Positions 38,280 to 49,342 of a stretch of DNA of 64,000 nucleotides are shown one piece after another (within the stretch, counting starts at the first letter, position 1; each line of letters begins with the position of its first letter). Origin of the DNA: Amphibalanus amphitrite (lineage: Eukaryota; Arthropoda; Thecostraca; Balanomorpha; Balanidae); contig NW_024882188.1 in NCBI RefSeq assembly GCF_019059575.1, forward strand, positions 186,001 through 250,000. Direction: 5' to 3'. The notes beneath the pieces were generated by a model that was not told the origin of the DNA, searched no databases, and saw only the letters and a program-made list of their open reading frames with translations. Both the position numbers and the translations under genes were made by a program.

Positions 38280-41045
38280 AGGGACCATCCCACCTTAACA
38301 TTAGTTTTGAGTTGAGATAGCCAAGTTTGCGGCCAGGCTCAGAAACCACCATTTATCCTGGTCGCAACCCCCGCAGCTTTATGGTGTTCAAGAAATTTCT
38401 TCCCTTTACTTGCAGGGTGGGACCAGCTTAGTCCCTATCTCTTAACCATTAGCGGTTTTTTGATGACGTCAGCAGTCATTTCAACGCCCGCCATTCCTTG
38501 AACCCGAGTTTTGCTGACCTTGAGCTCCCTTTCTTATCAACGTGAAATCCGTCGTCGGCGATGAGAAAGCCTATTGCTTTTCATTTTAATTTGAATATTA
38601 GAAGATACCCACCACTGGAACTTGGACTGATATTATACCAAGGCCGAAGATGATCAAGCTGCCTGCTATATCTGGAGCTTGGTGTTCAACTTCAACATGG
38701 AATAAAAAACAAAATATCAAAGCAAACTGGATATGGTACTGCAAGTTAAAGTCCAAAGAAATTTGAAGAGCTGACAATTGACATTAATTCTTTTCCCGCA
38801 AGGTTTCCATAGGAGATCACACCATGAAGAAATATTTTTGATGTTAACAGTTGAAAGGGGATTGATCTTCCAGTTTTGACGAAAGACGCTGCTGACTGTC
38901 TTTGGAAAAGGATGTCGGCATGAGGTGCAATTGTGCTTGTGAAGTGGTTATAACTGGACTTTTCACAGTATTAAATTAAATGTGCCATTGCAGCCAAGTG
39001 TGTTATCATGTAAGGTAAAATCAAAACTACAATGTTGGTTTTACGAGCATTGAGAAGGCTGGTAGGTAACACCTGCCTGTGCTCGTAAATCATGCTGCCA
39101 GAGTATTCTAAATTAATTTTATCATACAATTTTGTTGTCCAGAATGGTTGCACTATTGTTTGGTATCATATTATTCCATGTAAATATGGTAGTGTAAAGT
39201 CCGACCAACATGTTACCAGATTTGAAGCTGTTACGTTACCTAAGTACCTGTTTTTTACTGGCGTGGTGAATGTCACCTGGATTTTGTTTTGAGGTGCAGA
39301 CCTAGTAACTCTGACTACATGGGTTTGAAGCTATTATCTATTCTGTTTTTACTGGCCTGGTGAATGGCGACTGATGTTGTCCGTGGATGGCACTGAAACA
39401 AATTTTGAGTGTTTTGTGCAGTGTTTTAATACAATGCTGAGGGCTGAAAGTTGTCTTGTTTAGAGTGGTGAAAGTTCAGGATATGCCAGCCACCATGGTG
39501 GGTCAGAGTTAAATGTGTTGCAGTCAGTTCGGCTTCGGCAAGCACACGGATGGGCATACGCATCAAGACCTGCTCTGCCATACTTTCAGCCAATTTTACC
39601 TAGGTAAGTCTTTTCTTTTTTCTGCCAAAAGCTATGACATTGTGAATTTCAGCACTGTGGCCTGTGTGTAGCTTTCAGGAAAGCAATTCTAAATAAAGCT
39701 CTGATAAAGTGCAAAATCAGCAATGCAGCCCTCTATTACATTTTCTACAACATCTTACTTGTTCCTTGCATGGAGAGAAAAATGCAATGTTATGAATTCG
39801 TTTATTCACATAATTTGACAAGCATGCAGTTACCTGCTACTATCACTGCACAAAACAGAGCAGAAAACATGAGTTGATCAAACACAAGACATAACAGAAG
39901 TTTACAACATAGGGCTGCCGAACCTGCTTCCTCCCACCACAGTTGATGCCATTTCCTAGCCTGGCTTGATGTGAGCACTGAATAGCTGCTTTGTCTAATT
40001 ACAGCTCACTACCATTCAACTTAAACTACTCTCTTTAAAGTAAGAGTGAGAGCGTTCAGTGTTCATAGCAGCTCGACAGACGACAGACAACAAACATCTT
40101 GACAAACCAACCAGTATTTGATTTGGCTAATGATTTATGTGCTTGTTGTATCATGGCCAAACTACTTTAACAGCAATAATCCCTGTTTCATCTTGATCTT
40201 GCTTTTATTTCCATTTGAACTCAGATCTTGAAACAATCATCTGAAGTGATATCAGATACTGGCTTCTGTTTCTCTTGAAAGCAAGTTAAAACAACAATGA
40301 TAAACTAAGGCAGGAGATGTGAGTTGTGGCAGTAGATTTTTGATTCAACATATGTCAACCTTATATTGCTTGAGACCTCTGTGACAGACAAACAAATATT
40401 TATAGTTTTTTGATAGTTTGGATTCTTGGCTTGATTTAGCAGATCAGCTGTGAACCTTGACTTTGAAATCACATAAATGTTATGGTACCCGAACGAATCC
40501 TCGCATGACATTTCTTCGTAGCACAATTTTTCGTCCGCATTTCTTCGTCTACAAATCTTCGTCGGTGCATTTATTTGTCCCTCAATGCTTACTCTTGCAT
40601 ATATTTGCGTTGAAGAAGAAATGCGAGCCGATTTTCATATACCCTGGTGCGAGACAAAGTAATGCGATAGGTACGAATAAATGCCCTGACGAAGATTTGC
40701 AGACGAAGAATTGCGATACGAAGAAATGCCATAAGAATTGTCCTGGAATCCTTTATTGGCCATCATATATTGACCTTGATAAGATAAACGCATCATTCGC
40801 GCAATATTTGTCGCACTTTGATACCGAACTATTGCTTCCAAATGCCGACGTAAAGAAAACCTTTATGTGACGTCATAGAAACAGCGGATTTCCCAAAAAG
40901 TAAACAAAAATAAAAGTCTTATATCTCGAAAACGGGTGAATATTTTCCGGTAAAATTTGGTAGATGTTCATTTTCGCTCTTTGTGATTCACGCTACATCA
41001 CTTTTATGCCAATTCATTAACTTTTTTGAAGGTGGGAGGGTCCCT
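38280..41045. mobile_element. TTAA-flanked DNA transposon candidate, 2.77 kb, no transposase
   Basis: AGGGACCATCCCACCTT at the left, directly after TTAA (38276-38279), matches in inverted form the right end AAGGTGGGAGGGTCCCT, directly before TTAA (41046-41049). The TTAA duplication is that of piggyBac-like and Sola3-like elements. The interior has only short frames with no recognisable transposase, plus a nested inverted repeat at 40508-40735. A non-autonomous or decayed element is the best reading; the terminal repeats are short, so chance is not fully excluded. Confidence 0.6.
40508..40735. repeat. Inverted repeat with repeated CTTCGT motifs inside the TTAA element
   Basis: CATTTCTTCGTAGCACAATT and CTACAAATCTTCGTCGG (40508-40610) recur as reverse complement (ACGAAGATTTGCAGACGAAG, TGCGATACGAAGAAATGCC) at about 40655-40735. 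The arms are imperfect, 80-100 bp, and each is built from several spaced CTTCGT copies. Confidence 0.7.
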
Positions 41046-41049
41046 TTAA

Positions 41050-41640
41050 GGTGCACAATGCACATAGCAGTGCACACAACAATGTGCAGAGGGCCTACAC
41101 TAAAACAACATGATTAGTGTGCACTATGCACAGCATATTGTACCCTGATTATTTGAATATTTTGACCACTCAACAGTCAACAGTCAGGAGATAATTATTG
41201 AATATTACATTTATTATACATCACTTGTCAAACAAGAGCATGATGACACACATTTTGACAAGCAATCATGGTAGTATTCCAATAAGTTGGACAGTCACCT
41301 CCCTGGGCGTCATTTTTCCAGGAAGGTACCTCTGCAGGTGTTGTGGTAGGCTAGGTTGAATTGGGTTAAGTTAGGCGAAGTAAGGTGGTTGGGACCAGGT
41401 CAGACCATAAGGCCTGGTCAGGTTGATTTTAATATTTCATTCTAATTTGACATATATACCTATTACCCATGTATTTGCTCCAGCCTGAGCTTCATTAGGT
41501 AATGAGTTAATTTTGCTTTGTTTTTATCTGTCTTGTTTTGTGTTTTTGTCCCTTATATTTTGCCCCATAGGCCAGGGTGGAGCTTTTCCATGGAAGGTGG
41601 TGGAGCATGATTGGAGGCGCTCAACCAGACGGCATAGATG
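41050..41640. other. AT-rich intergenic sequence, nothing recognised
   Basis: No coding frame or bounded element. A GGTTAAGTTAGGCGAAG-type imperfect repeat lies near 41350-41420. Confidence 0.4.
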
Positions 41641-42075
41641 CCTGAACGATTTCTGAACGCGCACTGATGCCTGATTCAAGCCACGCTGTCTTCATGCGGG
41701 GCGGCGCGCTACTCCCTAAAAGAACGGAAAGTGATGCCGATAGAGCCTTCAATCATTCTGGGCTAACGCTTATGACTTGGAAAAAGTCGCGATCCCAATT
41801 CAATCGAAAACCTGTGGGCTCTTGTTCAGCAGGAGGTATATGAAGAGCCACCCGCCATAAGCACTGCTCAACTGCAGGCACAGGTTTCGACGGCATTGGT
41901 CTGCATCAAAGCCAGTGTGCTGGAGAATTCGTTGGCTGAAATGCTCCAGAACATTCACCACTGTGTTTTTATGAAAGGTGGCTACAAGCTTAGTTAAAAG
42001 AAAAAGTACCAGATTGTTTTGCTTTTTAATTACAGCGGGAAAAGGTGTCCGGATAAGTTCGTTACACCCCCTGTA
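41640..42075 (+). pseudogene. Tc1-like transposase remnant
   Basis: 41794-41997 reads PNSIENLWALVQQEVYEEPP and on to MLQNIHHCVFMKGGYKLS before TAA. It is the end of a Tc1-type transposase that includes the third catalytic residue in the SPDLNPIENLW block, here partly lost (only PNSIENLW). Upstream bases keep traces of the preceding region but are frame-broken. A terminal-repeat-like end, TGTCCGGATAAGTTCGTTAC, and a final TA follow near 42047-42077. The N-terminal two thirds are absent, so the gene is dead. Confidence 0.8.
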
Positions 42076-42475
42076 ATGTTCAAATGGTTGCTAAATTCTA
42101 AATCAGCTCCAAAAACTAGCCTAAAAACATGTAAAACTCGAAAAAGGAACCGAGGTCATCAAAGGTCATTGAGCTGACCTGACCTTCCGGTGACCTTGAC
42201 ACCCACCCTAATGCATGGGACCAGCATCAAATCACATGTTTCAACGTTTGAAGCCAGGTGAAGACTGCAACCGCGCGGCTAATGCGAGCCGACATACGCC
42301 GAATCGCGATTTGGGCCAAACATGGTCTCGAGAAATAGGTCACAGGTGAAAGTTCATTTGGGTCAGGGTCATGAAATTTTCAGGGTAGGTGTAAAATTGA
42401 TAAAATCGGGGGCATTGAAAGTTTCGTCGCGATCGGACGGTTTTTACGCGAGTTACTCACGAAAAACCGATAAAG
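42075..42475 (+). repeat. Fragment of the GACCT-rich TTAA repeat family
   Basis: TGTTCAAATGGTTGCTAAAT, then the GAGCTGACCTGACCTTCCGG cluster, GCGAGCCGACATACGCCGAA and TTTTTACGCGAGTTACTCAC occur in the same order as in the copies at 58352-60762 and 61206-62019. Neither end nor a TTAA flank is present, so it is an internal fragment. Confidence 0.8.
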
Positions 42476-42599
42476 CGCACCCAAAAAGGCAGAGAAATAT
42501 GCACATGCGACATCCTATACTGCGAAAAAAAAGTGAATCATTTTTTAACGTCGCCGACAAATTGTAATTGCCCTAAGCTCAGGCAGATGTATGGTAGAA

Positions 42600-43000
42600 A
42601 ATCCCCCAAGTGAAATACACTACGGCGGAAATAAAATACCCTACGGCGGAGCTCGGTTGCAATTTGTAAATACGCATCTGCTCGTGCTTTTGTTACTGGA
42701 GCGCCTCACTGGAGCGAATTTCTCTAGAGTTCTCGTAGATAATTTCTCTAGTTTCTGAAGAATTTTCGGGACCCATGCTCGTTTCATACTGGATGCGAAT
42801 ATATGCAAGGCACACATCCTCAACGCAAGACACATTTTTCGGGACGAGAAATAGAATATCTTTGCCTAGGGTGATCGTTGGGCTGTAAAAGCTCCTGATT
42901 TATGCTCGTCTCAGCCCAAGCTACGGAACTGCTATTCCAGTTCAAAACCCATGTTAAAATGTGAACTATTTCCTTTAATGCAGAAAAAATTATGTGCCTA
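42600..43000 (-). repeat. Dispersed repeat copy, inverted relative to 36876-37190
   Basis: The - strand carries CATGGGTCCCGAAAATTCTT, CAGAAACTAGAGAAATTATC and CAAATTGCAACCGAGCTCCG in the same order as the + strand copy at 36.9-37.2 kb. Here about 40 bp more lies between the second and third block. Confidence 0.7.
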
Positions 43001-43122
43001 AGCTGTCTTTTTAAAATTTGTAAATAGGATTATTTTTAGGGACTTAGAGGTTTCGTATACACATGTGAATTGTGTTACATTAAGCCGTTTCGCTGTTATG
43101 GTTACTAACTGATGAGTTATCC

Positions 43123-43501
43123 TTTTTTCTCACAGGGAATGACAATACAATAATAATACGAATAAAACAGACGTTTCGCACAAAAAAGTGCCTCCGTCAG
43201 TGGCAAGAAATAAGTAATTAGGCATATATGTTTTCTTTCGATAAAATCGATGAAGTAGTTATTTTTGTTTTGTTTTTAAAGATATATTTTCAGCAGTTTT
43301 TTAAGCACATCATGGAAGCTTATAAACATTTGTGTATTTTATCGGCAACCCGGCTGGCCAGAACGAGACGGTGCCGCATATAGTTCTCATCGATGTTAAA
43401 CCTATACACTTATTTTTCTCCACTGACGAAGGCACGTTGTTGTCCGAAACGTTTGGTTTTATTCGCATTGTTTTTATATTGTCATTGTCCGTGAGAAAAA
43501 C
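43123..43501. repeat. Inverted-repeat element with hammerhead-like cores in both arms
   Basis: Arms at 43123-43212 and 43409-43501 are reverse complements with about a fifth of positions changed (TTTTCTCACAGGGAATGACA versus the - strand TTTTTCTCACGGACAATGAC). On the + strand the right arm has CTGACGA (43423-43429), a GGCA...TGTC stem and GAAAC (43446-43450). The left arm has the same arrangement on the - strand with CTGACGG. Such CTGANGA ... GAAAC blocks in paired arms are known from Penelope-like retroelements. The ribozyme reading is inference. Confidence 0.55.
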
Positions 43502-43570
43502 ATACCCATATGGACTGGTCTCAGTTCATGTAGTAATTGTTGCATATTAATAACACAGATAAAATGAATA

Positions 43571-44563
43571 TTAGCCCTCACCACACATATAAGTAGAGGT
43601 AGGTAGACCGCGCCCCCTGTTTTTCACCAATAAATCGCGGCAAAGCGAAGGATTGCGACGATTCTTTGGTGCCCTGGAGTTAATCAAGTTTACAACTTCC
43701 CGGAAAATTAAATAGCCCTGATAATTTTTGCATCTTGTCTGAGAATTTTATATCCCTGAACCAAATTACCTTTCACCTGTGATTATTTTTCTCAAGATCA
43801 TGTCAGGCCAGAATAGCAATTGAAAGTCAGCGCACATCTGTGTGTTTCCATAGTCGTTTCGTGATAAGCAACGTGACAACATGTGAAATATACTATCTAA
43901 TGTTTGTCTCATTGATTGTTGTGGGTGCCAAGGTCACGTGAAACTCAGGTTAAGGTCATTTACTTGAAATGATCTCGGTTAACTTCCTTAAATTTACACC
44001 TTTTTACTGTGGTTTTTAGGAAGTGTTGGTTTGAAATTTAGCACTCATTTTAGCATTTGAAAACTAGGCATACTTAGGTATCAGTTATAGTGCCTATGCA
44101 ATATGTTGCAAGGCTGTAAGTGCTGGTTAACATTCAATGGATAGCCGGCAGAACGCCTAATGGGTGATCTGGCGTGACCCGTCCTACCCCAAATGCTTTG
44201 ATACATCATCTTTAATCAAAGCAAGTGCAAATTCGAAGTCAGAAGCAAGCCAAGTCCCAGCAAACTTCACTTGTAGAAATTCTAGCAGGACCCAATTTTC
44301 CGTGCTTTTGGGTTATTAACCTGATCTGGGAGGTCAACCAGTGACCTAGGATCTCAGCATTGACCAGGACATAAAAAATAATTGGCTTTCTCTCGTCAGC
44401 GATGACCAGGGCCCTCAAATCATCGGATTTCTCTCGTCACGAGCAGCTCGCTCTTTTTTATTTTTCAGCGAAGCTCTGGCTATTCATGAATGGCTGAGGG
44501 TTTCTACGCCCCTCCGCTACATATAAGACGCTGAAAAGAAATGCCTAAGTGGGTGAGGGTTAA
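43571..44563 (-). mobile_element. Diverged copy of the GACCT-rich TTAA family
   Basis: The left end TTAGCCCTCACCACACAT (43571) and right end GTGGGTGAGGGTTAA (to 44563) mirror the TTAACCCTCGCA ... TGCGAGGGTTAA ends of the other copies. Internal landmarks are degenerate: CACCAATAAATCGCGGCAAA, AGGTCACGTGAAACTCAGGT, TAGCCGGCAGAACGCCTAAT and GGCTTTCTCTCGTCAGCGAT. Its orientation is opposite to the copies at 58 and 61 kb. No coding capacity. Confidence 0.65.
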
Positions 44564-45027
44564 ATATCGATTGGTTTTTAAGTGCCGAAGCCCGAAACAC
44601 TTAAATTTACTTCGATAGCAGTTTTTAAGACCAACGAGCTCGAATACTACTTCTTGAACAATGTAAGCACCACATAAAATGAATCGTAAGAGAAGCGGCT
44701 CAAGATTAAGGAGCTATGAGACACTTAATAAAAAAACGGCATAGATTAGAAACTGCACCTAACTTGCACTGGTTTTTAAACCTTTTCGTTGCAGACTGGT
44801 AGATTAAATTTTAGGATTGATTTAAGCTGATGCTCAAATGGAGCTATTCATTCGTCATTCATGCGACCATCCAATTCCATTCATAAAAGAAGCCAGTGAC
44901 AAAATTGTTCATTTTAGATAAGTGTGAAATACAAATTCAATAAAAGTGTAATGATACGGCAAATTTGACAGCTTTTATAATGAACAGACAAGCAACTTTA
45001 ACAAATCAAAGTTGAGAGCCCCAAATA

Positions 45028-45889
45028 GGGGAGAGTGAGGTAAGATGAGCCAAGGGGCAAGTTTAGCCACCCTTTGTTTCTCAGCTCCTATGGCGCTAAT
45101 TGACTTGAGCTTCCATGTGCCGTTCGCTTACGATGCTGCAGTCTTTCACGTGAGACGGCAACGTTCTCACGCTCAGCACCCGGTAACATGTGGTATCGCC
45201 CCTGATAACTAAGACATGTTTTGCCTTTAAAATGAGATGGTTGTTATCTGCGGTGCATGGTTATTTTCCTTAGCGGGTGTCATTAATCGAAAATGGCCAC
45301 GGGTGGGGCAAGATGAGCCATTTTCACCTGGGGGAAGATGAGCCGGATAAGCCATTGTTGTCTCCGCTGTCGAAAACCAAACTGAGCTGCGCTTGTTTCT
45401 GCTGAATAAAAATGGTAGCAAATTGTTTTTCTTTGTTGATTACACAAGTTGTAAGTGATTTGCAGATTATCTGAAGGATAAAATGATTTCTTCCGTGATA
45501 GAAAATTGACGAACTATTGAAAGGCTTAAAACAGTCACTTTTTGATGGAGGAAAACAACTTTGCCATAAGTATCTATGCCATGGAGTAAATAAAAGAGCC
45601 CACTCTTCGCCGCGCCTGGGAAAAGAAAAGGTTCGCTTTTTCTATCCATGCTCAACTTTCCCCACGACGTGTCTCAGCTTACCCCGCCCATGGGGTAAGA
45701 TGAGCAACGTGCAAGATGATTTTGGACGTAGCCTTTTCAGTACAAAAATAAGCGGTATGAAACATTTCTGGCCACCATTACATGCGCAAATCACCAACCT
45801 GTCCGTCCAACCCGTAAACGCAGAAAAATGATCAGGTTAGCCTGTAGCTCACGAAAACAAAAAGCGGCTCAACTTACCTCATTTTCCCC
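45028..45889. mobile_element. TA-flanked MITE with repeated AAGATGAGC motif
   Basis: The terminal repeats GGGGAGAGTGAGGTAAGATG (left) and GGGGAAAATGAGGTAAGTTG (- strand, right) sit between TA dinucleotides (45026-45027 and 45890-45891). Inside, GGGGCAAGATGAGCC-type units recur near 45040, 45306, 45333 and 45697. No transposase frame. Confidence 0.7.
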
Positions 45890-45891
45890 TA

Positions 45892-46490
45892 AGTAACACA
45901 ATTGAGGGCATTTTTTTAGGCCATCACAGTATTTGTCAACAATTGTTTGGGGGACTGGGGAGGGTGGTTCCTGGCTCATAATCTGTCCCCCCCAAAAAAA
46001 GAAAGAAAACGAAACCGATCATCCGCGAAAAGAACTATTGAGCTCAAACCAAGATGACGAATCGATTTATAGGTATGCAAGATGACTAACGATGCCACTT
46101 TTTGACTTCTTGTGTCAAATAAATTCCATCATCTGGATAGCACGTCAACATTCTATTTGACATTTTGCAACAAACGTATACTATTTGGCGCGACTAGCCT
46201 CATAAATGTTCTGAAACTAAAACCGTTTCTTCGCAATTAACTTGAACCACGTCATCCCAGCTTATGCACGACAAAAATAAAATAATGCTTCAGGATCACT
46301 GGCCTGAATTCCAATGCTTAAAGTTTACTCAAAACCGGTGTGGCTGACGCACTCTTCGCTACATCTCGTGACGGCCACCATTGTGTTGCATTTTTCGGTA
46401 AGCTATAAGTTAATAAGGAAACGATTGGTGAATGGGTTGAAAACAGCCCTCACCCTCCACCCCCCCCCCCCCCCTCCTTCTTCTGGAAAC
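45892..46490. other. Intergenic sequence, nothing recognised
   Basis: A poly-C tract lies near 46460. No coding frame or bounded element was seen. Confidence 0.4.
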
Positions 46491-46642
46491 ATACCCGCGT
46501 TCGATGTCTCCCGGACGGCGAAGATTCTACGCCGTCCGGCCAATCACATTCCACAACCGCAGCCGAGCCCCCGCTGACCTTGGACGGGATTGGCCGGACG
46601 ACGTAGAATCTTCGTCGTCCGAGAGACGTCGAACGCGGGGAT
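46491..46642. repeat. Foldback hairpin, about 53-bp arms
   Basis: ATACCCGCGTTCGATGTCTC to CCGGCCAATC (46491-46545) pairs with GATTGGCCGG to GACGTCGAACGCGGGGAT (46588-46642) with a few mismatches. Each arm itself contains a smaller palindrome (GGACGGCGAAG ... ACGCCGTCC), so cruciform-in-hairpin folding is possible. Confidence 0.8.
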
Positions 46643-47665
46643 AGTAACCGAAAGATCTGGCGATGGTTTATCCACCTCCTCTGCCGCCGCGCTGCGAGGC
46701 CTCGATTCGTTCGGTATGTGGCTTCCTGAGCGGTCCTCCCCGGAGGCAAGGTGAAAGGTCATGTCCTGTATCAGAAATTTATACGTTGCTGAATATGTTT
46801 TATAGTTCTTCCAAGGCCTTGGACACCGTTTTATCATATCGGATAAGCATTGCAATTTCTTGTCAATCAATACATCTAAAGAAAACTTGATCATAGTCTT
46901 ATACTGCGGCAATTGTAGTTCTGCTTACGGTTGCCTCTTTATGATACGGGCCACCACCACCTCCACTGCGCTGGAGCTCTGGCGTTCTACCCCTCCCCGC
47001 TACGGACCGGCTCTCGGGCTAGGTGTGTTAGTACTGAGCGCAAACCTGTAGTAGTCACGTGACTTTCATTCACGTAGCGGGAACGGAAGCTATAGGCGAT
47101 ACCAAGGACGGGCTCTGGGGAGGCAACCGGCGCGGAAAAATAGCACGATTGTAGTTTTGGAAGAATATCTGTTGCGGTAAGAGGAATTATACAAAACATA
47201 CGTCCTATGAGCAAACATGTGTTATTCCTCCATACTTTGCACTACATTTCCTTTCTCCAATGGCCAGCACTTAGCAAATAATAGCGCAATTCTAAATTGG
47301 TAATATATGTGTACAGTAGCAACTGCGGGTCCCTGTACATACATATCACAAACGTGTTCGCGAAGCTTCCATCTTTTAAGCCGCCTCGACGGTCGACACA
47401 CAACGGGTTTACTTCAGAAATGTATTACAAAGCAGAAGACCCCGGCACCATGGCGATTTGCCCCGACAGGTATAAATTTCCAGTACATCACCAACGCTTC
47501 CATAAACTGGCTTATGTTTGCACATTCAAACAGACAACACGCGCTTCTTTTACCCTATTGAACAAGCTAACGTCGATAACCGTAACAGCGACGATCCGAA
47601 AGTCCGCACATACGCAGTTGGGAGAATTCATAATACGACACGACCCCCCTGTCATGCTGGGCCAT
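46643..47665. other. Intergenic sequence, nothing recognised
   Basis: No gene-like frame or defined repeat. Confidence 0.35.
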
Positions 47666-47825
47666 GTTTCACGGCCGCTCCTAGCACGCTGCCAGCACAC
47701 GTGTCAAATTGGGTTTTCAATGAGACATCAACTAACTCGGACGTTCCAACATGAATGACTTGACCACAACCTGTGACGTCCGCTCGCGAAATGCGCTGGC
47801 AGCGTGATAGCAGCGGCCGTGAAAC
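47666..47825. repeat. Inverted repeat, 31-bp arms
   Basis: GTTTCACGGCCGCTCCTAGC through GCTGCCAGC (47666-47696) pairs with its reverse complement at 47795-47825 with two mismatches and a spacer of about 98 bp. Likely a small foldback element. Confidence 0.7.
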
Positions 47826-48655
47826 ACCGCCCTGGGGTGTGGCGACCCTGTGCCACCAAGGGCCACGCGCGACCCATCGTGACCTGTCGCCCTAGACCCC
47901 GGCCGGAGGCACAGTCGGTCGATATTATCGGCGCTGCACTCAATGACTGCTATATATGTGCACTGTGCAGACTAGCGATCGCATCACCACTGGCCACCCT
48001 GACTGTTGAATTTGATTTGTGTCGTAACACGGCGGCTTCGTCTAAGGCCGACCCCAGGAGGTACTGTCGATTGCAGGATGGTGACGAACACTTTCGAAAT
48101 AGGTTACCAGATTAAAGTTCACCGTCCATCGATGTTTCTTTTTCAATTTGTAGCATTGCCTTATCCTAGAATGCCTGCATAACTACCGATGCCAGGTGAT
48201 AAACAAGTTAACAGTCCTGTCAGCCCGGCGTCCAATACTGATGGCTGCATAGGTGGGTCTGAGTCAAGTACTAGAACAGCAAGCTTACACAACACACATA
48301 CAATATCTGTTAAAAGCGCTGCTGTAGGCGCCCTCAATGCCATTTTCAACGGTTTAAAACTCGCACACCAGCAGAGGTAATTGGTTTTCGTGCTGGTCGC
48401 ACTCCACAGCGCAGCTAAGGGCACTTCATCGAGTATTGCAGGGAACATGAGAATGTACACGTCATATGATGTGCATACCATAAAATCAGCATTTCACGAT
48501 GTTTAATAAATACAAAATAAATAAGTCCCTGTTTCGTCTCTCAGTCATGGAACATACATCAGCTATCGAGTTGTTCTAACTGCTTTCGCATTCAGCAATT
48601 TCACCAAAGAATATTACATCCAGGCACCTGCTCATCTGCAACGTTTCGGATAATT
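47826..48655. other. Intergenic sequence, nothing recognised
   Basis: No coding frame or bounded repeat seen. Confidence 0.35.
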
Positions 48656-48812
48656 GGTGGAACTTTGTGCCGAGCTGGCCGGGGTGCCCGGGCGAACCAA
48701 ATCCGCCGCATTGATGGTGATCTTGGCCTCAACCGTCTGTTGCGGCTCCAAAGCCAAGCCAGCATGGGATTGGGAGAGCTCGGGCACCCCCAGCTCGGCA
48801 CAAACCTCCACC
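48656..48812. repeat. Foldback hairpin, about 33-bp arms
   Basis: GGTGGAACTTTGTGCCGAGC through GGGGTGCCCG (from 48656) pairs with CGGGCACCCCCAGCTCGGCA through ACCTCCACC (48781-48812), with small indels. Confidence 0.75.
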
Positions 48813-49342
48813 TATGTTTCGGATCAATCGTTTCGATGAATTGTCGAGTGCTCAGAGAATGTTGATGCAACGGTGACATCCCGATCACTGTCAACACGGA
48901 AGGTACATACAGCGCACAGCTAAAGTAACGTGAGGTTCTGCCAATCTCAATAGACGGCTTTGACTGACGATTTTTAAAAACTGAGTGATCCAGCTAACTA
49001 GGACAGCAAAAGATGAGCTTGCAGCTGCAAGGATGATGGTACTTGCAAGATACATTCCAAGTTTCATTGTAGTCTGACCAATAGTTCCTAAGTTACACTA
49101 CAGGTGCAAAGCTTCACCACTACTGAGACTGACACCTCACATCACTTTAGCGGTGGACTATGCAAAGAAAAAGAGAAGTATGCAAGTCAGATCGGTCCCA
49201 CGACGCCATCAAACCAACCCTGTGGCAATGCCACTGTGGTGTGAGAACATCTGTGTTCCATCTACACCACTCAACGAGACACTCGCCCACGCCGACGACA
49301 GCCAGCGGCCGCTCCTCGCCGGCACGGGCTGCCGCGGCTGTC
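48813..49342. other. Region 3' of PTPMT1, nothing else recognised
   Basis: This is the downstream side of the - strand gene PTPMT1 and should hold its 3' UTR. No clear polyadenylation hexamer in the - orientation was fixed. Confidence 0.35.
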
